A stretch of 64,000 bases of DNA from contig NZ_QFHO01000015.1 of the NCBI RefSeq assembly GCF_004920835.1, positions 37,508-101,507 on the forward strand. Direction: 5' to 3'. Under the pieces are notes generated by a model. It had not been told where the DNA came from and made no database searches. It saw nothing but the letters and a program-made list of their open reading frames with translations. This DNA is from Stenotrophomonas maltophilia (GTDB lineage: Bacteria > Pseudomonadota > Gammaproteobacteria > Xanthomonadales > Xanthomonadaceae). Each line of letters begins with the position of its first letter. Positions within the stretch are counted from its first letter, which is position 1. Shown here piece after piece: positions 38,044-47,570 of this stretch. Made by a program: the position numbers and the translations under genes.

Positions 38044-39270
38044 ATGACTTCCCCCAATACCACCCCACATCGTTTCGGCCATCGCATCGCGATGGTCGGC
38101 GTGTCGATCCTCGCCGCAGCCGTGCTTGCGGCCTGCAGCGGCGGCCACGCCGAAGAAGCGGGCGCACCGCCGCCGCCGCAGGTCAGTGCCGCGCCGGTCC
38201 TGGTCAAGCAGGTCAGCCAGTGGGACGAGTTCAGCGGCCGCGTCGAGGCGGTGCAGAGCGTTGAACTTCGCCCGCGCGTGTCCGGCTACATCGACAAGGT
38301 CAACTACGTCGAAGGCCAGGAAGTGAAGAAGGGCGAAGTGCTCTTCACCATCGACGCGCGCAGCTACCAGGCCGAGTACGATCGCGCTGCTGCCGAACTG
38401 GCCCGCGCCCGCACCCAGGCGACGTTGGCCCGCAGCGAATCGGAGCGTGCCAAGCGGCTGTCCGAGCAGCAGGCCATTTCCACCGAGACGGCCGAGCAGC
38501 GTCGTGCTGCGGCCGACCAGTCCGGTGCGGCAGTGCAGGCGGCGCAGGCGGCGGTGGATGCCGCCCGCCTCAACCTGGAGTTCACCAAGGTGCGGGCCCC
38601 GATCGACGGCCGTGCCGGCCGCGCGATGGTCACCGCTGGCAACCTGGTCACTGCGGGCGACAGCGCCAGCGTGCTGACCACCCTGGTGTCGCTGGATACC
38701 GTGTTCGTCTACTTCGATGCCGACGAAAGCACCTTCCTGCGCTACGCACAGATGGCACGCAAGGGCGAACGCCCGAGCGAGCGTGACAGCGATCTGCCGG
38801 TGAAGGTCGGCCTGTCCGGCGAAGAGGGCTACCCGCATTCGGGCAAGGTCGACTTCCTCGACAACCAGGTGGCCCGCAGCACCGGCACCATCCGTGTCCG
38901 TGCACTGCTGGACAATGCCGACCGCCAGTTCACCCCGGGCCTGTTCGCTCGCGTGCAGCTGCTCGGCAGCGGCCAGTTCCAGGCCCTGCTGATCGACGAC
39001 AAGGCGGTGCTGACCGACCAGGATCGCAAGTACGTGTACGTGGTCGACAAGGATGGCAAGGCCCAGCGCCGTGACATCCAGCTCGGCCGCACCGCCGACG
39101 GCCTGCGCATTGTCGAACACGGCCTGGCCGCCGGCGACAAGGTGATCATCGACGGCGTGCAGAAGGTCTTCATGCCAGGCATGCCGGTGCAGGCCAAGGC
39201 CGTGGCGATGCAGCCGCAGGCTGCGCCGCCGGCACCGGGTCGCGATGCCACCGCTGCACTGAACCACTGA
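38044..39270 (+). CDS. smeV: RND efflux periplasmic adaptor
   Basis: Membrane-fusion subunit (408 residues) linking SmeW to SmeX. Signal peptide with lipobox VLAAC (~30). The first lipoyl half appears as VELRPRVSGYIDKVNYVEGQEVKKGEVLFTID. A coiled-coil hairpin follows (~105-160), then FTKVRAPIDGRAG and FTPGLFARVQL. ATG 38044 is used; the in-frame ATG 38035 adds three residues. Confidence 0.93.
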   Translation: MTSPNTTPHRFGHRIAMVGVSILAAAVLAACSGGHAEEAGAPPPPQVSAAPVLVKQVSQWDEFSGRVEAVQSVELRPRVSGYIDKVNYVEGQEVKKGEVLFTIDARSYQAEYDRAAAELARARTQATLARSESERAKRLSEQQAISTETAEQRRAAADQSGAAVQAAQAAVDAARLNLEFTKVRAPIDGRAGRAMVTAGNLVTAGDSASVLTTLVSLDTVFVYFDADESTFLRYAQMARKGERPSERDSDLPVKVGLSGEEGYPHSGKVDFLDNQVARSTGTIRVRALLDNADRQFTPGLFARVQLLGSGQFQALLIDDKAVLTDQDRKYVYVVDKDGKAQRRDIQLGRTADGLRIVEHGLAAGDKVIIDGVQKVFMPGMPVQAKAVAMQPQAAPPAPGRDATAALNH

Positions 39271-39382
39271 ACCGCGTCCCCGCTTAGCTGCCGGCGCCAG
39301 CGGCAGCCTTCCTTGCCTTCGTCATATCGGCGAGGGGCAGGGTGGCTGTTGCCCGCCGAACGCCTTTTCCAGGAATTCCTCC

Positions 39383-42300
39383 ATGGACTTTTCCCGTTTC
39401 TTCATCGACAGGCCGATCTTCGCGGCGGTGCTGTCGATCGTGATCTTCGCCGCAGGCCTGATCACGATTCCCATCCTGCCGATCAGCGAGTACCCGGAAG
39501 TGGTCCCGCCGTCGGTGGTGGTGCGCACGGTGTATCCGGGCGCCAACCCCAAGGTGATTGCCGAGACCGTTGCCACGCCGCTTGAAGAAGCAATCAACGG
39601 CGTCGAAGGCATGATGTACCTGAAGTCGGTTGCCGGTTCCGACGGCGTGCTGCAGATGACCGTCACCTTCCGCCCGGGCACCGACCCGGACGCGGCCGCG
39701 GTGAAGGTGCAGAACCGCGTGGCGCAGGCGCAGGCGCGCCTGCCCGAGGACGTGCGCCGGCAGGGCGTGACCACGCAGAAGCAGTCGCCGACCTTCCTGA
39801 TGGTGGTGCACCTGACCTCGCCGCAAGGCAAGTACGACACCCTGTACCTGCGCAACTACGCCCGCCTGCACGTCAAGGATGCGCTGGCGCGTATTCCGGG
39901 CGTGGGTGACGCGCAGATCTTCGGTGGTGGCGACTACGCCATGCGTGCCTGGCTGGACCCGGACAAGGTCGCCTCGCGCGGCCTGACCGCCAGTGACGTG
40001 GTGCGCGCCATGCGCGAGCAGAACGTGCAGGTCTCGGCCGGCCAGCTGGGCGCCGAACCGCTGCCGAACAGCCAGTTCCTGACCCTGATCAATGCCCAGG
40101 GCCGCCTCAAGTCCGAGAAGGAATTTGGCGACATCGTGCTCAAGAGCGGTGTGGATGGCGAGATCGTTCGCCTGGCCGACGTGGCCCGCCTGGAACTGGG
40201 CGCCGGTGACTACACCCTGCGCTCGCAGCTGGACGGCAAGAACGCGGTGGGTATCGGTATCTTCCAGTCGCCGGGTGCCAATGCACTGGAGATCCGTGAC
40301 CAGGTCATCTCGACGATGGACGAGATGCAGAAGACCATGCCGGCCGACGTGAAGTACGAAGCGGTGTATGACACCACCATCTTCGTGCGCGACTCGATCA
40401 AGGCCGTGGTCTCCACGCTGCTGGAAGCCATCGCCCTGGTGGTGCTGGTGGTGATCCTGTTCCTGCAGACCTGGCGTGCTTCGATCATCCCGTTGATCGC
40501 GGTGCCGGTGTCGGTGGTGGGTACCTTCGCCGCGCTGTACCTACTGGGCTTCTCGATCAACACGCTGAGCCTGTTCGGCCTGGTGCTGGCGATCGGCATC
40601 GTGGTCGACGATGCGATCGTGGTGGTGGAGAACGTCGAGCGCAACATCGAGGAAGGCCTGTCGCCCACTGCGGCGGCACACCAGGCCATGCGTGAGGTGT
40701 CCGGCCCGATCGTGGCGATCGCGCTGGTGTTGTGTGCCGTGTTCGTGCCGATGGCGTTCCTGTCCGGTGTCACCGGCCAGTTCTACAAGCAGTTCGCGGT
40801 CACCATCGCCATTTCCACGGTGATCTCGGCGATCAATTCGCTGACCCTGTCGCCGGCCCTGGCCGCGCGCCTGTTGAAGCCGCATGACGCGGCCAAGGAC
40901 GCTCCGACCCGGATCATCGACCGCCTGTTCGGCTGGGTGTTCCGTCCGTTCAACCGCTTCTTCAAGTCCAGCTCGGAGAAGTACGAGCGTGGCGTGTCGA
41001 AGATCCTCGGCCGTCGCGGTGCGGTGTTCGTGGTCTACGCGATCCTGCTGGTCGGTACCGGCGTGATCTTCAAGCTGGTGCCGCCGGGCTTCATCCCGAC
41101 CCAGGACAAGCTGTACCTGATCGCGGGCGTGAAGCTGCCGGAAGGCTCGTCGATCGCGCGTACCGATGAAATGCTGCGCAAGGTTGCCAAGATCGCCCAG
41201 GAAACCGATGGCGTGGCCCACACCATTTCGTTCCCGGGCCTGAACGCACTGCAGTTCACCAACACCCCGAACACCGGTGTGGCATTCATTCCGCTCAAGC
41301 CGTTCGCCGAGCGTCATGGCCGTACCGCCGCGCAGATCAACGCCGAGATCAACCAGAAGATCGCCGGCCTGCAGGAGGGCTTCGCGTTCGCGATGATGCC
41401 GCCGCCGATCCTTGGCCTGGGCAACGGCAACGGCTACCAGATGTTCATCGAGGACCGTGGCAACCTGGGCTACGGTGCGCTGCAGAACGCCGTGCAGGCG
41501 ATGCAGGGTACCGTCGCGCAGACCCCGGGCATGGCCTTCCCGATCAGCAGCTACCAGGCCAATGTGCCGCAGCTGGATGCTGAAGTGGATCGCGTCAAGG
41601 CCAAGGCGCAGGGCGTGCAGCTCACCGAGCTGTTCGACACGCTGCAGACCTATCTCGGTTCGGCCTACGTCAATGACTTCAACCAGTTCGGTCGTACCTG
41701 GCAGGTGATCGCCCAGGCCGACGGCCCGTTCCGCGAGAGCGTCGAAGACATCGGCAAGCTGCGTACCCGCAACGACCGTGGCGAGATGGTGCCGATCGGT
41801 TCGATGGTCACCATCAAGCAGACCTTCGGCCCGGACCCGGTGCTGCGCTTCAACGGGTACCCGGCGGCTGACCTGGCCGGTGAAGCCGACCCGCGCCTGC
41901 TGTCTTCGGCCGAGGCCATGAACAAGCTGACCGAGATCGCCGGCAAGGTGCTGCCGGTGGGCATGACCACCGAATGGACCGACCTGAGCTACCAGCAGGC
42001 GACCCAGGGCAAGGCTGCCTTCATCGTGTTCCCGGTGGCGATCATGCTGGCCTTCCTGGTGCTGGCCGCGCTGTACGAGAGCTGGTCGCTGCCGCTGGCG
42101 GTGATCCTGATCGTGCCGATGACCCTGTTGTCCGCGCTGTTCGGCGTGTGGCTGACCGGCGGTGACAACAACGTGTTCGTGCAGGTCGGCCTGGTGGTGT
42201 TGATGGGCCTGGCGTGCAAGAACGCGATCCTGATCGTCGAATTCGCCAGAGAGCTGGAGATGGGCGGCAAGGGCATCGTTGAATCGGCACTGGAAGCGTG

Positions 42301-42553
42301 CCGTCTGCGTCTGCGCCCGATCGTGATGACCTCCATCGCGTTCATCGCTGGCACGGTGCCGCTGGTGCTGTCGCATGGTGCGGGTGCCGAAGTGCGCTCG
42401 GTGACCGGTATCACCGTGTTCGCCGGCATGCTGGGCGTGACCCTGTTCGGCCTGTTCCTGACGCCGGTGTTCTACGTAGCCCTGCGCAAGTTCGTCACCC
42501 GCAATGGTGGTGGCAAGCTGGTGCAGCACGGCGAGCCGACCATCCATCACTGA
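39383..42553 (+). CDS. smeW: RND multidrug efflux transporter
   Basis: 1056-residue HAE-1 family proton/drug antiporter. Twelve transmembrane helices. Starts MDFSRFFIDRPIFAAVLSIV. The TM4 proton-relay aspartates are in GIVVDDAIVVVENVERNIEEG. Two large periplasmic loops carry family blocks such as NTPNTGVAFIPLKPF. SmeVWX exports quinolones, chloramphenicol and tetracyclines in S. maltophilia when derepressed. Confidence 0.96.
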   Translation: MDFSRFFIDRPIFAAVLSIVIFAAGLITIPILPISEYPEVVPPSVVVRTVYPGANPKVIAETVATPLEEAINGVEGMMYLKSVAGSDGVLQMTVTFRPGTDPDAAAVKVQNRVAQAQARLPEDVRRQGVTTQKQSPTFLMVVHLTSPQGKYDTLYLRNYARLHVKDALARIPGVGDAQIFGGGDYAMRAWLDPDKVASRGLTASDVVRAMREQNVQVSAGQLGAEPLPNSQFLTLINAQGRLKSEKEFGDIVLKSGVDGEIVRLADVARLELGAGDYTLRSQLDGKNAVGIGIFQSPGANALEIRDQVISTMDEMQKTMPADVKYEAVYDTTIFVRDSIKAVVSTLLEAIALVVLVVILFLQTWRASIIPLIAVPVSVVGTFAALYLLGFSINTLSLFGLVLAIGIVVDDAIVVVENVERNIEEGLSPTAAAHQAMREVSGPIVAIALVLCAVFVPMAFLSGVTGQFYKQFAVTIAISTVISAINSLTLSPALAARLLKPHDAAKDAPTRIIDRLFGWVFRPFNRFFKSSSEKYERGVSKILGRRGAVFVVYAILLVGTGVIFKLVPPGFIPTQDKLYLIAGVKLPEGSSIARTDEMLRKVAKIAQETDGVAHTISFPGLNALQFTNTPNTGVAFIPLKPFAERHGRTAAQINAEINQKIAGLQEGFAFAMMPPPILGLGNGNGYQMFIEDRGNLGYGALQNAVQAMQGTVAQTPGMAFPISSYQANVPQLDAEVDRVKAKAQGVQLTELFDTLQTYLGSAYVNDFNQFGRTWQVIAQADGPFRESVEDIGKLRTRNDRGEMVPIGSMVTIKQTFGPDPVLRFNGYPAADLAGEADPRLLSSAEAMNKLTEIAGKVLPVGMTTEWTDLSYQQATQGKAAFIVFPVAIMLAFLVLAALYESWSLPLAVILIVPMTLLSALFGVWLTGGDNNVFVQVGLVVLMGLACKNAILIVEFARELEMGGKGIVESALEACRLRLRPIVMTSIAFIAGTVPLVLSHGAGAEVRSVTGITVFAGMLGVTLFGLFLTPVFYVALRKFVTRNGGGKLVQHGEPTIHH

Positions 42554-42617
42554 CATGGAACCCCGTCGCCTCCGGTCACTGGCCGGCGGCGGCTTTCCCC
42601 TCACAAGGCATGAATCC

Positions 42618-43355
42618 ATGAACTCCCATCAGAACAAGATCGCGCTGGTCACCGGCGCTACCCGCGGCATCGGCGCCGAGACCGTGCGCCAGCTGGCCCA
42701 GGCCGGCGTGCACACGCTGCTGGCCGGCCGCAAGCGCGAGACCGCCGTCGAGCAGGCACTGAAGCTGCAGGCCGAGGGCCTGCCGGTGGAGGCCATCCAG
42801 CTGGACGTGACCGACGCGGCCAGCATCGCCGAAGCGGTCGAGCAGGTACGCCAACGCCACGGGCGCCTGGATATCCTGGTCAACAACGCCGGCATCATGA
42901 TCGAGAACCCGGCGCAGGCGCCGTCCGAACAGTCGCTGGATACCTGGAAGCGCACCTTCGACACCAACGTGTACGCGCTGGTGGCGGTGACCCAGGCCTT
43001 CCTGCCGCTGGTCAGGCAGGCCAAGTCCGGGCGCATCGTCAACGTATCCAGCATGCTCGGTTCGCAGACCCTGCACGCTGATCCGACTTCGGGCATCTAC
43101 GATTTCAAGATTCCGGCGTACAACGCGTCCAAGGCGGCGGTGAACAGCTGGACGCTGGCGCTGGCCCATGAACTGCGCAGCACCCAGATCAAGGTCAACA
43201 CTGTGCATCCGGGTTACGTGAAAACCGATATGAACGGCGGCCACGGCGAGATCGAGATCAGCGAAGGCGCGCGCTCCAGCGTGCAGATGGCACTGATCGG
43301 CCATGAAGGTCCGAACGGCAGCTTCACTTACCTGGGTGAGGTGCTGCCATGGTGA
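42618..43355 (+). CDS. smeU2: SDR-family oxidoreductase of the SmeVWX operon
   Basis: 245-residue classical short-chain dehydrogenase: VTGATRGIGAETV cofactor motif, LVNNAGIM, catalytic Ser in VNVSSM, and YNASKAAVNS (YxxxK). Unlike SmeU1 it has a complete catalytic set, so it is probably an active reductase. ATG 42618. The stop overlaps the smeX start by 7 nt. SmeU1/U2 are reported to help with oxidative stress, but their substrates are unknown. Confidence 0.92.
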   Translation: MNSHQNKIALVTGATRGIGAETVRQLAQAGVHTLLAGRKRETAVEQALKLQAEGLPVEAIQLDVTDAASIAEAVEQVRQRHGRLDILVNNAGIMIENPAQAPSEQSLDTWKRTFDTNVYALVAVTQAFLPLVRQAKSGRIVNVSSMLGSQTLHADPTSGIYDFKIPAYNASKAAVNSWTLALAHELRSTQIKVNTVHPGYVKTDMNGGHGEIEISEGARSSVQMALIGHEGPNGSFTYLGEVLPW

Positions 43356-44770
43356 TCCGCACGTTGGCGATGGCCGTCTCCAGCCTGGTGCTGGCAGGCT
43401 GTGTCAGCGTCGGCCCGAACTACAAGGCGCCGGTGCAGGAACCGGTGGTCCTGCAGGGTGCGCAGCAGCCGGTATTCAGCACCACCTCGCCAGTCGCCAG
43501 CTGGTGGGCGCAGTTCGATGATCCGGTGCTGGAAGAGCTGGTGCATGGCGCACTGTCGGACAACCTGGACCTGCGTGTGGCCGTGGCCCGCGTCAGCCAG
43601 GCCCGTGCGGTGTTCGTCGAGAGTCGCTTCGACCAGGCGCCGCATGTCACCGCAGGCGGCAGCTATGATCGCCGCAAGCAACCCGATCCGCAGCTGGGTG
43701 GGCAGCGGGTGTTCAGTGAAAGCTACCAGCTCGGCTTCGATGCGGGCTGGGAGCTGGATCTGTTCGGCCGCAAGCGCCGTGCTGCAGAAGCCGCGCGTGC
43801 CGACCTCGATGCCGAGCAGGCCAACCTGGCCGACGCGCAGGTGCTGGTCGCCGCCGAAGTGGCACGCAACTACTTCGAGCTGCGCGGCACGCAGAAGCGC
43901 ATCGCCGTGGCCCAGCACACTCTCGTCAATCTGCGCGAAACGCAGAAGCTGACCGAGGCGCGCTGGGAACTGGGCGCCGGCAGCGAGCTGGACGTGCAGA
44001 GCAGCCGTGCACGGCTGAAGGCGATCGAGGCCGATATTCCGCTGCTGGAAGTGGCCGAGACGCAGTCGCGCAACCGACTGGCGGTGCTGCTGGGCCAGCG
44101 TCCGGAGACGCTGACCGCGATGCTGGCACCGCACGAAGTGCCGGCCTATGCCAAGGCGTTGCCGCTGGGTGATACCCGCGAGCTGCTGCGCCAGCGTGCC
44201 GACGTGCGCGTGGCCGAGCGTCGCCTGGCGGCGGCGACCGCACGTGTGGGCGTGGCCACTGCCGATCTGTTCCCGCGGCTGTCGCTGTCCGGCTTCGTCG
44301 GTTTCCTTGGGGGTGACGCCAGCGGTCTGGTCAACGGCAACAACAAGGCCTGGTCGCTGACCCCGTCGTTGAGCTGGGCGGCGTTCGACTTCGGCACTGT
44401 GCGTGCACGCCTGCGTGCCAGCAAGGCCGAGGCCGAAGGTGTGGCCGCGCAGTACGAACAGGCCGTGCTGCTGGCACTGGAAGACACCGAGAACGCGCTG
44501 ACCCGCTATTCCAAGCAGCAGGCGCGCCTGGCCATCGTGGTCGAGCAGGCGCAGGCGGCACGGCGCGCCGAGTCGCTGGCGCAGATCCGCTACCGCGAAG
44601 GTTCGGAAGACTTCCTGACCCTGCTCGATGCACAGCGCACCCAGCTGTCCGCTGATGATGCATTGGCCGCGGCCGAAGCCGAGGTCAATGTCAGCGTAGT
44701 GGGTGTGTACAAGGCGCTGGGCGGCTGGGGGCAATCGCCGCAGCAACCCAGCGTGGCGCAGGTGCAGTAA
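43349..44770 (+). CDS. smeX: Outer-membrane efflux channel lipoprotein (NodT/OprM family)
   Basis: 473-residue TolC-type channel: lipobox LVLAGC (~16) then VSVGPNYKAPV, the standard opening of NodT-type channels. Two TolC repeats with ARVSQARAVFVESRF and QRADVRVAERRLAAATARVGVATADLFPRLSLSG. The periplasmic coiled-coils would dock SmeV. Last gene of the operon; a terminator follows. Confidence 0.95.
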   Translation: MVIRTLAMAVSSLVLAGCVSVGPNYKAPVQEPVVLQGAQQPVFSTTSPVASWWAQFDDPVLEELVHGALSDNLDLRVAVARVSQARAVFVESRFDQAPHVTAGGSYDRRKQPDPQLGGQRVFSESYQLGFDAGWELDLFGRKRRAAEAARADLDAEQANLADAQVLVAAEVARNYFELRGTQKRIAVAQHTLVNLRETQKLTEARWELGAGSELDVQSSRARLKAIEADIPLLEVAETQSRNRLAVLLGQRPETLTAMLAPHEVPAYAKALPLGDTRELLRQRADVRVAERRLAAATARVGVATADLFPRLSLSGFVGFLGGDASGLVNGNNKAWSLTPSLSWAAFDFGTVRARLRASKAEAEGVAAQYEQAVLLALEDTENALTRYSKQQARLAIVVEQAQAARRAESLAQIRYREGSEDFLTLLDAQRTQLSADDALAAAEAEVNVSVVGVYKALGGWGQSPQQPSVAQVQ

Positions 44771-44776
44771 ACCGGA

Positions 44777-44811
44777 GGGGACGGACGCAGTGGCTTCCGT
44801 CCCCTTCTGCT
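44777..44811 (+). terminator. Intrinsic terminator of the sme operon
   Basis: GGGGACGGA stem (44777-44785) pairs with TCCGTCCCC (44796-44804) and is followed by the T-rich TTCTGCTTT, 6 nt past the smeX stop. Confidence 0.75.
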
Positions 44812-44812
44812 T

Positions 44813-45190
44813 TCAGGGCCAGTGATTGGCCGATACCTCACGCTCGCGCATGTGCACGATGCAGAAGCGATGCCCGGTGGGCGCTTCCATGACCCACCAG
44901 CGTTTGACGAAGCCAATCCGGCGCGCGCCAAGCTTCTCCAGGCGGTCGGCCTCGGCGTCGATGTCGTCGCTCTCGATGTCCAGGTGCACCCGTGAAGGGT
45001 GATCGACACGTTGCACTTCCACGTTCAGGCCCGCGGGTGCGCCCTGCAGGTCGGCGTACTCGGCGCCGCCTTCGGCATAGGCGGGTTGCGCCTTCAGGCC
45101 AAGCGCGGCGGCCCAGAAGCGTGCGCCTTCGTCGGGGGGAATGCCCTCGCAGTCGATGATGAATCCGGCCAGGCGGCTCTGGTGTGCCAT
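44813..45190 (-). CDS. VOC-family (glyoxalase-like) protein
   Basis: 125-residue protein of the vicinal-oxygen-chelate fold: RLAGFIIDCEGIPPDEGARFWAAALGL then VDHPSRVHLDIESDDIDAEADRLEKLGARR and a C-terminal WWVMEAPTGHRFCIV. It resembles glyoxalase-like DUF domains rather than true glyoxalase I. Metal ligands and substrate are not evident. ATG 45190 with GAGAAGGGC upstream. The longer frame is rejected. Confidence 0.8.
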   Translation of the reverse strand: MAHQSRLAGFIIDCEGIPPDEGARFWAAALGLKAQPAYAEGGAEYADLQGAPAGLNVEVQRVDHPSRVHLDIESDDIDAEADRLEKLGARRIGFVKRWWVMEAPTGHRFCIVHMREREVSANHWP

Positions 45191-45329
45191 GCCCTTCTCC
45201 ACAGTTCGGGAATGGAGGAAGGGTAGCGCGTCGCGTGCTGTGGACGTTGTCACAGTCATGACGTTTCTGACTCTGCCAGAACCGGGGCCCGCGGTGTAAC
45301 TAGTGGGGCAGATTCAAGGAGGGAAGGCG

Positions 45330-45593
45330 ATGAGCGATGACAAACGCGATACCCAGCGCATGCTGTTTGGTGATCCGGGACCGCCTGGCGCAGGGCTGTC
45401 GGTAGCGGTCGTAGTGCTGATGGTGTTGGCTACGATGGCGGCTGCGATCGGCTTCGTGCGCCTGCCGGATCAGATGCTGGGGCTGGGCCTGATCGGCATC
45501 TCCGTGTTCCTGGCGATCGGCGCGCGCATCTGCCAGGCGCGCAACCAGCATCAGGCGTTGTATCGCCTGTTGTCACGGCAGCCGCCACCGTAG
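45330..45593 (+). CDS. Small inner-membrane protein of unknown function
   Basis: 87 residues with two predicted transmembrane helices (LSVAVVVLMVLATMAAAIGFV and LGLGLIGISVFLAIGARIC) joined by a short RLPDQM loop, and a basic C-terminal tail. A very strong ribosome site (AAGGAGGGAAGG) precedes ATG 45330. I recognise no family. Confidence 0.75.
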   Translation: MSDDKRDTQRMLFGDPGPPGAGLSVAVVVLMVLATMAAAIGFVRLPDQMLGLGLIGISVFLAIGARICQARNQHQALYRLLSRQPPP

Positions 45594-45613
45594 CCGCGGC
45601 TGCGGCATGGGTT

Positions 45614-46468
45614 TCAGTGTGCCGGCCAGTCCAGCTCGACCACCAGCGGGAAATGATCGGACGGCAGCACGCCATCGACGCGCCGGTCATCGGTGAGGAA
45701 GCTGCGCGCATGGAAACCACGCACCAGCACCCAATCCAGCTGGGAGGTGGCCTTGCCGGTGAAGTCGTGGAAGGTCAGGCGCGGGCCCTGCGGCGCCTTC
45801 ACCTGGGGACGGGTGTCCTGCAGCACGCGGGTAAACGCCTTGTAGGTGTCGCCGCCCGGTTCGCTGTTGAAGTCTCCGGTCAGCACCACCGGCAGGTCGG
45901 CCGGCAGCAACGCCAGGCGCTTGCCGATCAGTTCGGCACCCTTCACCCGGCGTGGTTCGTCTTCGTCGCGGTAGGGCAGGTGGGTATCCATGAAGTAGAA
46001 ACGACGGCCATCATCCAGACGCCGGAACAGGGCCCAGGTGACCATGCGCGGATACAGGTTGCCCCAGCTGATGCTGCCGGGCACGTCGGGCGTATCGGAC
46101 AGCCAGAAGTTGCCGGACTCCTCGATGGCCAGCACCGTGCTGTCGTAGAACACGCCCATGTGTTCGTCACCGCTTCCACCGCGGCGGCCTTCGCCGAACC
46201 AGCGGTAACCGGGCAGGTGCTCGGACAGGTAGTCGGCCTGCTCCTTCACCAGTTCCTGAGTGCCGATCACGGCCGGGTGTGCATCGAGGATGACCTTGAC
46301 CATGGCATCGCGACGGTCCGGCCAGCGCTTGCCCGGTTCGGTATCAGCCGGGGTGCGGACATTGAACGACATCACCTTCAGTGGCGCCGGCGCAGCGGCC
46401 CAGGCAACGGCAGGCAGAGCAAGCGCCAACAGTGCGCACAGCGCAGGGCGATGGAAGCGCGACAACAT
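45614..46468 (-). CDS. Secreted endonuclease/exonuclease/phosphatase-family hydrolase
   Basis: 284 residues with a signal peptide (ALCALLALALPAVAWA). EEP-fold motifs: VMSFNVRTPAD, GTQELVKEQ (metal Glu), MDTHLPY, LTGDFNSEPG and a terminal SDHFPLVVEL. Candidates are a secreted nuclease or a phosphodiesterase acting on sugar phosphates or lipids. ATG 46468 has GGAGGGATT upstream. A LacI-type operator lies at 46499-46512. Confidence 0.88.
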   Translation of the reverse strand: MLSRFHRPALCALLALALPAVAWAAAPAPLKVMSFNVRTPADTEPGKRWPDRRDAMVKVILDAHPAVIGTQELVKEQADYLSEHLPGYRWFGEGRRGGSGDEHMGVFYDSTVLAIEESGNFWLSDTPDVPGSISWGNLYPRMVTWALFRRLDDGRRFYFMDTHLPYRDEDEPRRVKGAELIGKRLALLPADLPVVLTGDFNSEPGGDTYKAFTRVLQDTRPQVKAPQGPRLTFHDFTGKATSQLDWVLVRGFHARSFLTDDRRVDGVLPSDHFPLVVELDWPAH

Positions 46469-46498
46469 CGTGGAATCCCTCCATTCCATGAAAACGGT

Positions 46499-46512
46499 TT
46501 CACGGAGCATGC
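46499..46512. promoter_or_regulatory. LacI-type operator upstream of the EEP-family gene
   Basis: TGAAAACGGTTTCA fits TGNAANCGNTTNCA, 31 bp upstream of the start at 46468. It is nearly the same sequence as the site at 5406-5419 in the zwf control region, suggesting that one carbohydrate-responsive LacI-family regulator controls both. Confidence 0.45.
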
Positions 46513-46606
46513 CATGGAACGCGGGGGCAGCGGTATGCCGGGATGGGCGGCTGGCCGGTGCCGGGCGGGCGATGAAAGCGCCGCCCGGCGGATCGCGTGA
46601 GCGCGA

Positions 46607-46852
46607 TCAGGGGTCGTACATCATCCCGTTTTCGTCACGGTTGTAATGCCCGGCCACTTCGCGGGAGCCATCGTCGTAGAGCACGTACGTCGTGCAGCGT
46701 TGGTGGAACACGTTTCCAGCGACGCGGAAGGGCACGCATTCTTCCTGGACCTCGACGACTTCGGCGGCCGTCGTGGTGGCGACCGGGGCCAGCATCGACA
46801 CGGCAAGCACGGCGGCAAACGAACATGCCGACAAACCTTTCTGCAGTCTCAT
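46607..46852 (-). CDS. Small secreted two-cysteine protein, paralogue A
   Basis: 81 residues: signal peptide ending at ~30, then ECVPFRVAGNVFHQRC (two Cys, 14 apart) and a C-terminal HYNRDENGMMYDP. It is the most divergent of three tandem paralogues. ATG 46852 is preferred over GTG 46858 because AAGGAG lies 7 nt away. Function unknown. Confidence 0.75.
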   Translation of the reverse strand: MRLQKGLSACSFAAVLAVSMLAPVATTTAAEVVEVQEECVPFRVAGNVFHQRCTTYVLYDDGSREVAGHYNRDENGMMYDP

Positions 46853-46877
46853 CCTCACGCTCCTTGTTGGTGGGGGC

Positions 46878-47117
46878 TTACATCAGGTACGGATTGCCGT
46901 ATTCGTCGATCCAGTACTCAGTGAGGAAGATATCGCCGCCGGCATCGGGCATGGTCACGATGCAGTGCTGGTGGATGCGGTAACGCTCCACTTCAAACGG
47001 TTCGCAGCGGGTCACGCTGCCGGGCGGGGAGGTAACCCCCGCGCGTGCGGTACCTGCAGACATCATTCCAGCGACTGCCACAACCAATGCGGCCATTGCG
47101 GCCAAGTCCAGTTTCAT
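46878..47117 (-). CDS. Small secreted two-cysteine protein, paralogue B
   Basis: 79 residues with signal peptide MKLDLAAMAALVVAVAGMMS. The mature part is RCEPFEVERYRIHQHC...TEYWIDEYGNPYLM. It shares its Cys motif and the terminal YWIDEYGNPYL with paralogue C. ATG 47117 fits AAGG at 9 nt; two earlier ATGs at 47123 and 47126 are adjacent to that site. Confidence 0.78.
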   Translation of the reverse strand: MKLDLAAMAALVVAVAGMMSAGTARAGVTSPPGSVTRCEPFEVERYRIHQHCIVTMPDAGGDIFLTEYWIDEYGNPYLM

Positions 47118-47249
47118 GGGCATCATCCTTGTGTCTGAAATCGCGCGTTCGCGCTGTGTCGTGCAGCCGCCGCGCCCGCAGTTCTGTTACGCGAGGACTG
47201 CTGCGTACGCGCCGGCCCGGCTCGCGGCCCGGCGCAGTCCCCGCGCGGA

Positions 47250-47483
47250 TCAGTCGCGCAGGTAGGGGTTGCCGTACTCGTCGATCCAGTACTCGGCTGT
47301 GTAGACATTGCCGAATTCATCGGTGTAGGTTTCCGTGCAGTGGTGGTGAACGCGGTTGCGGTCCACATTCACTGGCACACAGGAAACATTCTCTTTCGGG
47401 ACCCCTGTGTTGGCGTCCGCCACCGGAGCCAGGGTTGCAGTTGCCACCAACAACGCGGCCATCGCGGCCAGTTGCAGTTTCAT
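47250..47483 (-). CDS. Small secreted two-cysteine protein, paralogue C
   Basis: 77 residues: signal MKLQLAAMAALLVATATLAPV, then SCVPVNVDRNRVHHHC...AEYWIDEYGNPYLRD. The start region mirrors paralogue B, down to the AAGGATGATG ribosome context. It lies 87 bp downstream of the smoR stop on the same strand. Confidence 0.78.
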   Translation of the reverse strand: MKLQLAAMAALLVATATLAPVADANTGVPKENVSCVPVNVDRNRVHHHCTETYTDEFGNVYTAEYWIDEYGNPYLRD

Positions 47484-47570
47484 AAGCATCATCCTTGCTT
47501 TCTGCAATCGCGCACATGCGCATGGCGTGTGTAACACGCGAACCAGACCGCCGGAAGTGCCTCGCTGCGA

